The notes: generated from the sequence alone by a model not told the origin. DNA of 64,000 bases from Amorphophallus konjac (GCA_022559845.1 CM040127.1:30404708-30468707); one strand, 5' to 3'. Positions 42,292 through 54,315 are shown, numbered from the stretch's first letter. Program-made: numbers and translations.

Positions 42292-43479
42292 GTCCGTTAA
42301 CGAAGACCATGAGAAAAAAAATGGTGCCCAGGAAAACACCTTCCATTATTTTGATGGTTTGAACTCCTCTCCCTTTTCTGGGGGTAAGGGACTCCCTTCC
42401 GAGTAAAGGTTTTCGAATTGATTCGGATCCATCTGTGCTACTTAATTGGTACGTTATCATATGTTTTAAGTATTATTTATTTTATTTTATATTAAAAGTA
42501 TTTTATAAATGAGTTGATTAAAAATTTTATGGTCAAGATATAGGAAGCATAGATCATCTAACCAACTCAGTTAGAAGTTTTTTTTTAAAATTATTTTACA
42601 TATATTATATATATATAGTCTTTTTTTTCATCTCGATACTTAATAATATTGAATCGTACCGTGTCATATCGATAAAAAATCGATACCACTAATACCAACG
42701 GTACGTGAAACTTTGCTTCCGAGTGACCGCTCTGTTGAACTGAGTTAAGATTTAGCCCTATTCAGTATAGAATCGTAGACAAACTCAAGATCAGATTTAA
42801 GTGTTTATTTAGGAATAATTAATCATGGTTTTGCCTGAACCTTATTTTCTTTTCTTATATAAGAATTCACTTTACTCCAAGACATCTACCTTTTACTTCT
42901 CCTTCATTTTTTATGAAAAGTGTGAGTGTCAAATTGTTATAAATATTTTAAGTGAAAGTGTTAGAGTAATAACAAAATATTTTAAGATTGGTGTTTGAAA
43001 TCTACAATATTTCACCACTCCACTGGATGTTAATGTAAGAGTAATATTTGCTGCACCACCGCATGTAATGTAATTAATATCTACGTCGCATGACGGTGTG
43101 TTAGTTTTCTTTTTAAAATGAAACGTGGGAGTTGTGAGACTCATGTCTTAATATTTTATCGTACACTTAAATCACCCGTCACACGGTCTCAAAAATCCCC
43201 CTAAAAAGAGTGGAGTATGTAAATAATGAGAAGGGGGGCTCACATGAATAGTAAAAAATAAGCTATTTTATGGCGTTAGCTCCACGTTAATGGAGTGTTT
43301 GATTACAGTGTTTTATCTTTTTTTTTCTCAATTTAAAAAAAAGAGGAAGAGGTCTCGTATGGTATGCCTATCCTAATTTTTAAGAAGATACTATACTCCC
43401 ATGTAAATCTTCCTCAAAAAAAATAACACTCAACTATTTTTTTTTAAACACTCACCACGTCTCTGTCTCTCCCACTCGC
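42292..43479. other. Unassigned AT-rich DNA
   Basis: No coding or structural feature is supported. The sequence GGAGTGTTTGATTACAGTG near 43290 resembles the end of a hAT/MITE type element, but no partner end was established. Confidence 0.4.
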
Positions 43480-44111
43480 TACCCCCACCCCCTCCCCTCC
43501 CTCCAGCTCCAGCTCCCCCGTGCTCAGGCCCCCCCTCCGGCGCCGGGCCCCCCGTGCGCATCCCCCCCTCCGGTTCCCCCCGTGCGCAGGCCCACCCTCC
43601 GACGCCAGTTTCCCCCCCTGCGCAGGCCCCCCCTCCGGTTCCCCCCCTCCGACGCCGACTCTCCCCCCCCCCCCCCCCCGTGCGTAGGCCCCCCCTCCCT
43701 CCAGTTCCCCCCTCCGGCGCCGGGTTCCCACGTGCGCAGCCCCCCCTCCGGTTCCCCCCCCCCCCCCCCCCGTGCGCAAGCCCCCCCTCCGGTGCCGGTT
43801 CCCCCCCTGCGCAGGCCCCCCCTCAGACGCCGGCTCCCCCCCCCCCCCCCCCGTGCGCAGGCCCCCCTCCCTCCGGTTCCCCGCTCCGGCGCCGAGTCCC
43901 CCCGTGCGCACCCCCCCCCCCCCCCCCGTGCGCAGGCCCCCCCTCCGGCGCCGGTTTCCCCCCTCCGACGCCGGCTCCCCCCCCCCCCCCCCCCCCCCCC
44001 CCCCGTGCGCAGGCCCCCCTCCCTCCGGTTCCCCCCTCCGGCGTCGGCTCCCCCCCGTGCACCCTCCCCTCCCTTCCCGGCAGCCCCTCCGGCTCAGGCC
44101 CCCTACGCCCT
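43480..44111. repeat. C-rich minisatellite (left part)
   Basis: Irregular units of about 30-60 bp built from CCCCCGTGCGCAGGCCCCCC and CTCCGGCGCCGGTTCCCCC, with several C10-C23 runs. All open frames in it are Pro/Ala or Gly/Arg compositional artefacts. The array resumes at 47813 after the solo LTR. Confidence 0.9.
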
Positions 44112-47100
44112 TGTGACGCCCCGACTCGGAGACCCGGTCCAGCCCTAAAGACTCCCGTCGGATCCCGGTCGAGATGTCACAGTGGGAACAACCCAAGCGG
44201 TACAATAAGATTAAAAATTTCACCTAAACACTTAGATATCATTGCAGCGGAAATAAAAATATTTAATTCATCAGCTTACAGTCAAATGACTACATCCACA
44301 TTGGTAGAAATAACGATTTCACATGTCTTTATTATATAACTAAATTTCACACACTTTTTTTTCTTTTACATAAGACATAATTCATATCATAACCACCTAA
44401 GATAAAGACTGGTAGTAAATCCGAGCCGCAGTCAAAACATTGCGAGATCACTCATCGCTTTCTTCTACCGCTTCTCTTGTAATTGTTCAACGGGGTGAGT
44501 CTACGAATAGACCCAGTAAGAGACTAAACATAGTCCCCGGTCAAAACATGTATCAACATATTCAAAATGATTTACAGTAATTTATTTCATGATTCATTCT
44601 ATTATCATTTAACAAAGAAAGCATGTACATTAACCTTTATCCTACCCATGACAAGTAAATAAGGATTCATCATTTGTACACATTAATTAATGATTCCAGT
44701 ACAAGGCGGAGTAGTCTCACGCATAGTGAAAGGATCCAAACAGACGTAATCTGTCCTTTTCTAATTCACAATTCGATATACTGGAGATTCATTAGCAGTA
44801 AATATTTACCATGCAGTAACAGTAAAAATGTAACAATAGTAAATTCAATATCAGTTATATGAACAGTAACAATAGTTTCAGTGAATGGTAAACAGTTCCA
44901 ATATTGATTCAGTAAACATTAATAGTCGTATAACTAACGACTCAGTGAACAGTAAAAGTTGTTCAATATCAATTCAGTAGGCAGTGACAATCATTCAATT
45001 TCAGTTCAGTAAACAGTAAACAGTGGTATAAATAGCCAGACATAGTACTCAAACCACCACTAAAAGGACAGTCAGTAGGTACTCGATCACCTAGATAAAT
45101 AGTGATGAGTCTTGGTTACTGCGCAGAACCAGGAGAAGTCCTCTCCACCTTAACTAGTGGTACTTGTCCACCTCCAGGATTTCAATCCCCGTTACCCTCG
45201 GGGCCAGTACAGTGTGAACCTCCGCATAGGGGCATTTCTACAGTTTGGTTCGAGTCTTCCCCTATGGTGGCAGTGTCTATTTGGCAATACTAATGGTACG
45301 GTAAAAATATAAATATGACATAAATGAAATGGACACATACCACTCAAAATTCATGTTGTGAATATTAATTTACCAATATTGAAATCATTTTTTTTATGAA
45401 ATTTCAAGTTATTCAATTATAATGACATATGTATATATCAAAAATTACTAAATCTACTTACAGATATCAGAATGCCTTGACATTTCAGACAATCAACATA
45501 TTTACAGAAATGATTCAAACATAAAATGTTCATAAATTTTCAGACAGAATGTATAATTTTCCAGAATTACTTGTATATCAATTATGTATCAAAAATTTAC
45601 TAAATTTAGATACCATGTTCTCAAAATCACTTAACTTTTTCTGCATATCAAATTTATATGTAAAACTACACATAAAAATTTTCATAAATTTTCATACAGT
45701 AATTTAAATTTTCTTAGAATTACATCTATTTCAATATATATCATAAATTGATTAAATTTATCTAATAAATTTATAGGATGATTAAACTTTTACAGAAACT
45801 TACATTTGTTTGTAATAATGCACAAAAAAAGTTTCATAATTTTTTTCAGGAATTAAAATTTTTACTGGTTTATTTAAATTATCTAATACATGAAAAAAAT
45901 CACTAAATATAACCACAAAACTTTAAAAATCACAATAATAGGTAAAACTATCATACATAACAGAAATGTCATTCTTAAAATTTTTCATTAGTTTTCACAC
46001 TATATTAATATTTTTCACACTATATTGCTATTTTTCATATTGAGTAAAAAAAAGATATTATGACTGGTAAATCAATTAAATATATCAAAATTGATCAGAT
46101 AATTTCTAAAAATTTATAAAATGTTATTTTTGTCATAGATATCATATGTAAAAGTATTCATCATTTTTCATTATGTATGTCTATTTTCTAAATTTTTATA
46201 TCAAATTATAAAATGTACAAGAATTTATAATAATAACTTTTAGTTAGAGAAAATTATCAAAAATATTTAAAATGGCCAAACTATACTACAAATTAATTTA
46301 CAGATATCAAAATATCAGTTATGTGATTTTCTTGGATTTTTCACTGAATGTTTGCATTTATTCAAATCTTCTCATTATTTGTTTAAACATGGATAATTAT
46401 ACCAGTGATAATTCTATTATCCTAATGGGATGATATCTTCATAAATTAGTTCTAACAAGCAGTCCCATCTTATGGTAAAGTTTCACGAATTTTCTTGTAT
46501 TATTTCTATTTTCCTCTTAATTTTATACTTCTATTAAACTATCCAAAATTATGTAATATTTCATGTTGATATCAATAATTATTTATCTTTTCAGAATACA
46601 TCACACTAAATGTCAGGGTCATATTGTAAAATTCTAAGACCATTGTGAACATGATTTATAATTTTAATAATTTTTATATAATTATTTATATACTTTATCA
46701 TGTATGAAAATTAATTAAAAATAGATATCATGGTCCAGAAATTATGAACATTTTTCTACACATGATTTTCATAGTAAGATACCTTCCTACAATTTATTGT
46801 GATTTAATATACTCTTTTGATATTTTTGTGTAATTTAAACACCTTTAAGATAATACCAAAAAAATCTATAAACGTGAAAATAAATTTAATTAGACATGAA
46901 AATTTGTGAAAAAAGTTTATATCATCATGTATCATGATTATGAAAGTTCTATCAATTTTTCATACACCGTTGATAATTTTAACATATTAATCACTTAATT
47001 ATCCCCTTAATCTCATACTTTAACTTAATGATTAAATAGACCCAAATAAAATTACAGATTAATAAATCACGATGTATGAAGTTAAATACCTATATAGATG

Positions 47101-47812
47101 ATGATTATATACCGTAAATCAATCTAAATATACTAATACATGCTAATCTAGGGGAATAAATATTAATCCCTTACCTTAAAATTGCTTAACCCTTTCCTTA
47201 ATGACCTTCAAATCTTATGCTCTAGCCCTTCACGTACCCAGCTTCTAAAGGATGCAAATGAAGCCCTTTACCCATCTATTTATAGTAGTTTTGGCCTAAT
47301 CCATCATAACCCTCCATTTAAATCAATGGTTAAGATTTAACCAATTATAATAATATTATTTACTTAATTTTTTGACATTCAAACTTCACCAACATCCACC
47401 TAACTTCTTTGACAATTCTGCAATTTTTCTTTTTTTTTGTAACATGTGTTTTTTTTTGACTAAAATCAAAGTTAGATTAACATAGGCTAAAAAAAGATTT
47501 AAAAAAAAAATTTTTTTTACGCGGCAGTCAATGGGCAAAAGGAGGGGCGGCGCCTGCCCGTGCCCGCCCGCCCGCGGCCGCGTGGGCGACGCCCGCCCCA
47601 ATTTTTTTTTTATTTTTTTCACTTTTAACCTCCTATTTTTTTGCATTTTTGACCTTTTTTGTTTTAACCCATCTCTTCTTCTAATCTTTAACAATTCTCT
47701 TAATTTATTTTCATGACATAAATAAATATAACCAATCAATAAATTCAACTCTTTTAAGTATGTAAAAATTTTTATTTATAAAATAAAATGCTATAATTCA
47801 TCGGGCATTACA
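44112..47812 (-). mobile_element. Solo LTR, 3.7 kb, minus orientation (Del/Tekay-like chromovirus suspected)
   Basis: The segment is bounded by TGTGACGCCC and GGGCATTACA, i.e. TG...CA ends, and flanked by GCCCT on both sides (44107-44111 and 47813-47817). Read on the minus strand it starts TGTAATGCCCGATGAATT and ends GGGGCGTCACA, as many Del/Tekay LTRs do. A TATAAATA box lies at 47285-47278 on the minus strand. No internal second LTR, PBS or coding domain is found, so it is best read as a solo LTR. The TSD lies in C-rich repeats where a 5-bp match is weaker evidence. A short GC-rich island (47520-47600) lies in U3. Confidence 0.75.
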
Positions 47813-48175
47813 GCCCTCCCCTCCCCTCCCTTCCCCGACAGCCCCCTCCCCCCCCTCCAGCTTCCCCCCTGCGACCGCAGCCCCTCCCCTTCCCCCCCTC
47901 CGGTGACGGATCCCCCTGCGCACCCCCTCCCCCCTCTCCTTCCCCCCCTCTGGCTCCGGCTCCCCTCCCCCGACGGCTTCCCCCTCCCCCTTGCGGCACC
48001 CTCCCCTCCCCCCAACGGCGCCCCCTCACCTCCCCCCACGGCGGCCCCCTCCCCTCCCCCGGCAGCTTCCCCCCCCCTCTTCTGCTCTCTCTCTCTCCCA
48101 CTCTCTCCGTCCTCTCTCTCTCTCTGCAACTGCCGGAAACTGCTGGAGACGACCCGGAGAGGAAGACCCGTGACA
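47813..48175. repeat. C-rich/CT-rich minisatellite (right part)
   Basis: Continues the C-rich block interrupted by the solo LTR: CCCTCCCCTCCCCTCCC, CCCCCAACGGCGCCCCCTCA and similar units, ending in (CT)n near 48085-48125. Confidence 0.85.
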
Positions 48176-48800
48176 AACACATCTACACAAATTTTAAAAT
48201 TTACGACACTAATGCCAAACAGAAAGTGTCTGTTTTTATCAATTTTAAAATTTAAGTCAGAAATTATGTTGACACAAATTTTTAGATAGAAATAGATTTA
48301 AAAAAAACTGCTCCCAAACACCGTATAAAATTTTAAAAGAAAGAATTTTTCACATAAAAATCATATTTAGTGAATAAAGTATAGATATATCGTTCCTAAA
48401 AATATATTAATATATCTTATTATTATTCTAAAAAATATAAAAATATCATTATTATTATCTCTTGTTGTCGCCCGTCAACTTAATTATCTTTAATTGCACG
48501 TGACAAAAGATAAAAATATCTACCGTTATCTCTCTTAAGATATAAATTATTTGTAAAAGAATTTAAATAAAATTTTAAAATAAAAATATATAAATAAATA
48601 ACTAAGGCTTTAAGATTGAAATGCAAGGAGACTTATCTTCTTCGTATCTTTCGTGCGATTTCTCAAATCCTAAATGCGATGACGGTGGCGTCGTCCAATA
48701 GGGCCGTGCTGTGTCAAGGAGACGCAGTGACGGCCCGAAAGGAGGTAGAAAGAGATGAGAGGCAGCGGTTCGGAGAGAGGGGGCGAGTCTAAAGGGGGCT
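48176..48800. other. AT-rich DNA without recognised features
   Basis: No gene, RNA or terminal repeat is supported. The last 150 bp rise in GC towards the G-rich block. Confidence 0.5.
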
Positions 48801-49310
48801 TTCTAGCGGGGATTTGACGAGGAGGTGGGGAGACGCTTCGGAGAGGAGGTGAGGGGGTTGCAGTGGTGAGAATTCGACAGGGAGGGGGGCACAGGGGGTT
48901 GCAGAAGTGGGGAGGTGGGGGGGGGGTTTCATGGTGGGGAGCCCTGCGGGGAGGGGGCACATGGTGGGGGTGGGGGAGTTGCAGTGGTAGGGAGGCGGGG
49001 GTGGTTGCAGCGGCATGGAGGAAGGGTGCACGGTGGGGGTGGGGGGGTGGTGTGGAGTCCGATGGGGAGGGGGGCCAAGGTGGGGGTGGGAGAGTTGGAG
49101 GGAGGTGGGGGGAGAGGTTGTAGCATAGAGGGGTCTCTCTATCTCTCTCTCTCTCTCTCTCTCGGGGTGGTTGCAGCGGCAGGGAGGGAGGGTGCACGGT
49201 GGAGGTGGTGAGGAGTCCGATGGGGAGGGGGGCGCAAGGGGGGGGGGTGTTGAGGGAGGTGGGAGGGGTTGGAGGGAGGTGGGGTCTCTCTCTCTCTCTC
49301 TGGAGAATAT
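48801..49310. repeat. G-rich minisatellite with (CT)n
   Basis: G-rich units such as GGTGGGGGTGGGGGAGTTGC and TTGCAGCGGCAGGGAGGGAG recur. They include many runs of three or more G at short spacing (G-quadruplex potential) and two (CT)n stretches at about 49137-49162 and 49287-49302. The skew is opposite to that of the C-rich block upstream. Confidence 0.85.
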
Positions 49311-49980
49311 TTTAATATTTTTTGATCAATTAACGAGAATCTTCGAATCTATGTAAAATATCCGCGTCCCTGTCAACATAAGTGAAGTGTAGTGACATAT
49401 TTATATATATTTAAAATAATAATAATAATATATATTTATAAACAATATATTATAATTTTTCTTCAAAATAAATTTTATATTAAAAATTTAAAAAATCTTA
49501 ACTGTAACTATCTTATGTACAACAATCACTACTCAACGTTACAAAGTTACCCGCGTTTCACGTACGGAATGGGTTGGTACGGCTGGGAGCTCCAAATGAA
49601 GTCGGTACTACCGAGGGGATCTTGATCGCTTAAGTGGCCTTTTAAAGAAAGCTATCTATACGCTTTTCGTTATGCTTTGCATCACACTTTTGGTTACACT
49701 GCTCGAGAGCTTGTGATCAATTTGTTCAAAACTTTTGTCACGGTCACCCGTAATCATGTCTCCCCTTATAACAACATGTCATGTTCGATGGGAGCCGCTG
49801 GACCACATTAACGAGTCCACTTCGCTAGTTTTCACCAGCTCAGTCACTTCGGTGCCACCACTCCATGTCATGTTCGAATTGGCCGCGACGGTAAATAGTG
49901 GCTCAAGGGCGGGGCATTCTCGTCTTCTAACACAGGGGATCGGAACCACGTACGCTATCGGGCCCGTCCCATTCCCCGGG
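49311..49980. other. Unassigned intergenic DNA
   Basis: AT-rich until about 49550, then a more balanced, unique sequence upstream of the MUSTANG-like gene. It may include its promoter; no TATA box was convincingly placed. Confidence 0.4.
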
Positions 49981-51510
49981 GCTAGCCTATGCTGCACTCT
50001 TTTTCTTTCCCAAAAGGGCTAGGGTTTCGATCGGATCCACTGCCATGCCATCGCTCCCAGACATGGCGCGCAAGAACGCGAGTTTCCCGCTCCATCCCGT
50101 TGCCGAACCTTCCTAGTTCCCCTCCGACCTCCACCCGCAGCAGCTTCCGAGCAGCATCCCTCCTCGGTCGCCTCCTTCCGGGACCCGTTTCTCGCCGTGG
50201 CTCCGCTGAGGCCGGCGAGGCCTCGCTTGCCATTCTGCTGGTGGAGTGCTGGGGTGAGCGTTTTCTCAGCTCTTGTCTGTGTGTCATGTCTTACGTTTTG
50301 TTTTGATTTTGATTTGGACCAAAGCCACTGCCGGGGTTGCTCCGAGCTGGGATGCCGCCGTCGGGGTGGATCGTAGTTGAAACAGGGGTCCGTCTGTGGA
50401 TTGCAGGCAGAACAGGGGACCGTTTACAGGTGGATTGAGCCGCAAGAAGAGAAAGAACGGTGAACAGAGGAGAGAGGAGAGAAGAGAAGAAGAGAGTTGA
50501 GCAGGGGAGAGAGAGGAAGGAAATAGAAGACTGAGAGCGGGGGGAGATCAGTTGATTGTATTCTAAGCTGATGACCCTTCGGCCATCTCGATTCTATGTA
50601 TACTCCCTTCAAGAGGGCTCAGTACAATTATAATGAGAAGCTAGAGCTGCAAACAAACAAAAACACCTTAACCACCTAACTAACCCAATACAACCCCCTC
50701 CTTACCTAACAGATTTTTTTTCCCATATGATGTTTTTTTTGCCCATCTACTTTTGGTGTTTTCCTTTGCGCGGGCTAGCAATTATGATGGCGTGGTTGTC
50801 AGTAGCTCCTTGCTCTGAAGTCCTTTTGGTCATAATTCGGACTTAACGCTTCTTTGGTGCTATTATCATTGTTTTCCTTTTTTAAACTGGATCAAAGCTC
50901 TGTATGTTCACTTGGATCTTGTTTTGGTTTCTTTATTTATCCTGAGCACACAAATTATTGGCACGATATCTCACGGGATCCTTTTTTTCTTCAGTTTTTT
51001 GGGTATTTGTTAATGGTGGAAAGCCATGGAGTTTGTTATCTCATGCACGTTTTTGTCTTGGGTGCGAGTGTGTTGGGCTGGGGCGTGGTTTCTGCCATTG
51101 TATGTTAATCATGCAAATAATCTGCGCATCCCTTGTACAAGCTCATGCAAGCATTTTTCTCCATTTGTTGTTGCCCCTGTGATGCAGATTGTAAATGTGT
51201 GGAGCTGACTTGTGTTTTTTTCTTCCAGCCTACTTCTCTGTGTTTCCATTTCTGTTTTTTTATTCCATGACTTCGTTTAAATTTGCTTACTTTGCATTTC
51301 TCGCAGGTACCTAGTGTGACATTGCTGAAGCAGTGAATGGTCTGGATGTTGGGTTGGAGATACTGATGCCTCTTTGAAACTGGCTTTACCGTACAGTAGA
51401 CAATACTGTTTTACCTTTCTATTCTTTTGAACTTCATTGTTGTTGGTATTTGAGTGGTACCCGCTGGATGAAACAAACGGGGTGGTGGGGTCTTTTATTA
51501 CACTCAGCAT
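49981..51510 (+). other. Predicted 5' UTR exons and leader intron(s) of the MUSTANG-like gene
   Basis: A GC-rich stretch (about 49990-50253) ends in GCTGGG|GTGAGC, a good donor. A final 5' splice acceptor TTTCTCGCAG ends at 51306, leaving a 204-nt untranslated exon before the ATG at 51511. The first exon holds a short upstream ORF starting at ATGCCATCG (about 50045) with a TAG about 70 nt later. The intron contains a 402-bp solo LTR. Confidence 0.5.
50310..50711 (-). mobile_element. Short solo LTR (402 bp), minus orientation, in the leader intron
   Basis: Read on the minus strand the segment starts TGTTAGGTAAGG and ends GGTCCAAATCA (TG...CA), and is flanked by GATTT at 50305-50309 and 50712-50716. 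On that strand it has TATA-like AGTATACATAG, then a CT-rich transcribed-looking region, as in copia LTRs. No internal region is present. The T-rich TSD gives it only moderate weight. Confidence 0.65.
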
Positions 51511-53298
51511 ATGGCCGACCAATCTTTGGGCATTCCTGCCCATAATTCAGCTGTTTCAGAGATTTCCTTAGTTGTTGGGCAAGAGTTTCCAGATGTAGAA
51601 ACTTGCAGAAAGACGCTTAAGGAAATTGCCACAGCTTTACACTTTGATCTACGGATTGTGAAATCTGACCGAAATCGTTTCATAGCCAAGTGTTTAAAGG
51701 AAGGATGCCCCTGGCGTATTCGTGTGACAAAGTGCCCAGGTGTCCCAACCTTCTCAATAAGAACGTTGCACGGTGAGCACACTTGTGAGGGAGTTTGTGA
51801 CCTTAATCATCAACAGGCTTCAGTTGATTGGGTTGCCAGGTCGGTGGAAGCCCGTCTTAGAGATAATCCCCAGTACAAGCCCAAGGAAATATTGCATGAT
51901 ATACGTGAACAATATGGAGTTGCTGTTTCTTATATGCAAGCATGGCGGGGGAAAGAGCGCAGTATGGCTGCTGTTTACGGGACGTTCGAAGATGGTTATC
52001 GCCTTCTTCCAGCCTACTGTGAGCAAATTAGGCGAACTAATCCTGGAAGTGTTGCACTCGTTTATGCAGCTGGGCAAGAACATTGCTTTCAGCGTCTTTT
52101 CATCTCATACCGTGCATCAATATTTGGGTTCCTACATGCTTGTCGGCCTCTTCTGGAGCTTGATAGAGCACATCTGAAAGGGAAGTACCTGGGAAGCTTG
52201 CTTTGTGCTTCAGCAGTTGATGCTGAGGGAATGCTATTTCCGTTGGCATTCGCTGTTGTGGATGTAGAGAGTGATGATAACTGGATGTGGTTTCTATCAG
52301 AATTGCGGAAACTTCTTGGGATGAATACAGATAAAATGCCTATACTTACAATTCTGTCGGATAGATCAAAGGGCATTGCAGAAGCAGCCGAAACACATTT
52401 TCCTAGTGCATTTCATGGTTTCTGTTTGCGTCGAGTCAGTGAGAACTTCCGTGATGAGTTTAAGAACACAAAACTGGTGAATATATTTTGGAATGCTGTT
52501 TATGCATTCACAACTGCTGAATTTGATGCAAAAGTAAATGAGATGTTGGAGATCTCAGAAGATGTCATGCAGTGGTTCCATCGGTTTCCCCCCAATCTCT
52601 GGGCTGTGGCATATTTTGAAGGGCTACGTTATGGACACTTCACTTTAGGGATCACGGAATTGTTGTATAACTGGGCCCTGGAGGTTCATGAGCTTCCTAT
52701 AGTGCAGATGATGGAGTATATCTGCAATCAATTATCCAAATGGTTTGATGAAAGAAGAAATCAGGGAGTGTCATGGTCATTATCATATCTCGTGCCATCT
52801 GCTGAGAAGCTAATTTCTGAAGCTCTTGCTGATTCTCACTGCTACCAAGTGCTTCGTGCAAATAAAGTGGAGTTTGAAATTGTGTCCACTGAGCGTACAA
52901 ATATTGTGGACATCCACACCCGTTGTTGCTCATGTCGCCGTTGGCAATTATTTGGTGTACCATGTGCACATGCTGCAGCTGCACTTCTCTCGAGTGGTGA
53001 AGATATTTGTCATTATGCTGATGATTGTTTCACTGTCAATAAATATTGTGAAGCATATTCACGGACCATATATCCAATTCCTGATAGAAGTCTTTGGAAA
53101 GAACTTGCAGACGGAATGGAAGGTGGAGGCGACAAAGTTGATATCATCATACATCCACCCAAGACCCGCCGGCCACCTGGACGCCCCAAGAAGAAGGTTC
53201 TTAGGATAGGGAATTTCAAGCATCCAAAGCGGGTTGTTCAATGTGGTCGTTGTCATCTTTTTGGACATTCTCAGAAAAAATGCACAATGCCAGTTTGA
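51511..53298 (+). CDS. MUSTANG-like domesticated MULE transposase (MURA-type) protein
   Basis: An intronless CDS of 595 codons. The N-terminus (SLVVGQEFPDVETCRKTLKEIA) opens a MuDR-type DNA-binding region with C61-x4-C66-PW, C75 and H90/C92 (about residues 20-95). The MULE transposase core has LDRAHLKGKY (D218), LSDRSKG (D284) and FHGFCLRRVSENF. A SWIM zinc finger follows: C473-x-C475 ... C485-x-H487. Then come an AT-hook-like PPGRPKKK (about 555-562) and a terminal CCHC knuckle C578-x2-C581-x4-H586-x4-C591. Length and order match the MUSTANG A-type family, host genes derived from Mutator transposases. No terminal inverted repeats flank it and the frame is intact, which supports a host gene rather than an active MULE. 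Members affect growth and flowering in Arabidopsis; the molecular role is not known. Confidence 0.9.
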   Translation: MADQSLGIPAHNSAVSEISLVVGQEFPDVETCRKTLKEIATALHFDLRIVKSDRNRFIAKCLKEGCPWRIRVTKCPGVPTFSIRTLHGEHTCEGVCDLNHQQASVDWVARSVEARLRDNPQYKPKEILHDIREQYGVAVSYMQAWRGKERSMAAVYGTFEDGYRLLPAYCEQIRRTNPGSVALVYAAGQEHCFQRLFISYRASIFGFLHACRPLLELDRAHLKGKYLGSLLCASAVDAEGMLFPLAFAVVDVESDDNWMWFLSELRKLLGMNTDKMPILTILSDRSKGIAEAAETHFPSAFHGFCLRRVSENFRDEFKNTKLVNIFWNAVYAFTTAEFDAKVNEMLEISEDVMQWFHRFPPNLWAVAYFEGLRYGHFTLGITELLYNWALEVHELPIVQMMEYICNQLSKWFDERRNQGVSWSLSYLVPSAEKLISEALADSHCYQVLRANKVEFEIVSTERTNIVDIHTRCCSCRRWQLFGVPCAHAAAALLSSGEDICHYADDCFTVNKYCEAYSRTIYPIPDRSLWKELADGMEGGGDKVDIIIHPPKTRRPPGRPKKKVLRIGNFKHPKRVVQCGRCHLFGHSQKKCTMPV

Positions 53299-54176
53299 CC
53301 TGAACTGACTGTACTGTTCAAACATACTGTTTGCAATTGACGTATACCTATTCTTGTTTTCTACAGTTGGGGTCTCATTCTTCATTTGTTGATTTGGCTT
53401 ATGGTTTTGTCCTTCCACGGAAGTCGAAATCTGACTGTTTCTACTTGTTACATAGATTTCTTTGACTTTATAAAGATTGAAAGTTTTGTGTAGGACCCAC
53501 TTTTTTTTTGCCTTTACATTTTATTTCCTTTTTGTGCATGAGTTATGGTGAATCATTTGGCTCTTGAGAAAAAGTGGCCGTGTGTCTCCATTTCTAGTTG
53601 AACCATCACCATCATGTCAACCAGGAGTCCAGGTTTGATGAGATTTGTGCTTTGCCAACATTTCTTCTGAACTTAAATTTCTTCAGGTGCCTTTTGTGTT
53701 ACTATTAGTGGACATTGACTCGACATCTACATTAATTGTTGCATTCTTGATGAATCTGTTAATGAATGAAAAGATTACAAGAAATGGAAAAGTTTAATGT
53801 GCATTTGGAGATCAGCACTTTGATGTTCCAGTCTATTAGTTTTATAGAGAAGAAATGAGAGTTGTACAGCTAACTAGTTAAAAAATAAAAATAAAAGTCT
53901 GCAACAGTTCCATGACCTGTGAACTCATCTACATGTTTATGAGAGTGGAGACAGTTGCATTCTTAGATTATCTTTTCATTTTTGCTTATGCAGGAACAGG
54001 AGATGACTAATCTTTTTTTCTTATTTTTCCACTGTCCTTGGATCTCACACATCGGTAGTTATTCCAGTTTTCAACCAATTTGGTAGTTTGACTACTTTGC
54101 TTCATACATGGGTCTGATCTGATCTTTGGTTGTCTTGCAAGGACGTAGATCCTGTCATCTACAGTATGTGCGATTT
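53299..54176 (+). other. 3' flank of the MUSTANG-like gene
   Basis: T-rich sequence consistent with a 3' UTR and downstream region. No further coding sequence is seen. Confidence 0.45.
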
Positions 54177-54195
54177 TATGTTTTATATTATTTCT

Positions 54196-54315
54196 TTTTT
54201 TAGGGGATCTGCCGCAGTGGCAGAGCCTGTTCAGAAACACCCTTGCCACCCAGGTTCGAATGGGTAGCACCCCCCAAATCCCCTACCCCGAACCATCTGA
54301 GCCACAGCCCAGCGG
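54196..54315 (-). mobile_element. tRNA-derived SINE, about 120 bp
   Basis: On the minus strand the element has a pol III A box (TGGCTCAGATGG) and B box (ATTCGAACCT) and ends in a run of A (plus-strand T run at 54195-54201). A near-perfect 19-bp target-site duplication flanks it: TATGTTTTATATTATTTCT (54177-54195) and TATGTTTCATATTATTTCT (54316-54334), one mismatch. It does not fold as a tRNA and is not a tRNA gene. Confidence 0.82.

Noticed and set aside
43554..44339. Pro-rich and Gly-rich frames of about 260 codons
   Set aside because: Compositional artefacts of C-rich minisatellite; all frames on both strands look alike.
43280..48340. Possible hAT/MITE ends (GTGTTTG-type) around the C-rich block
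   Set aside because: The two candidate ends match only weakly and no target duplication was found.
54230..54310. tRNA gene on the + strand (CAGGTTCGAATGG looked like a B box)
   Set aside because: No cloverleaf; the minus-strand boxes, A tail and 19-bp duplication identify a SINE.
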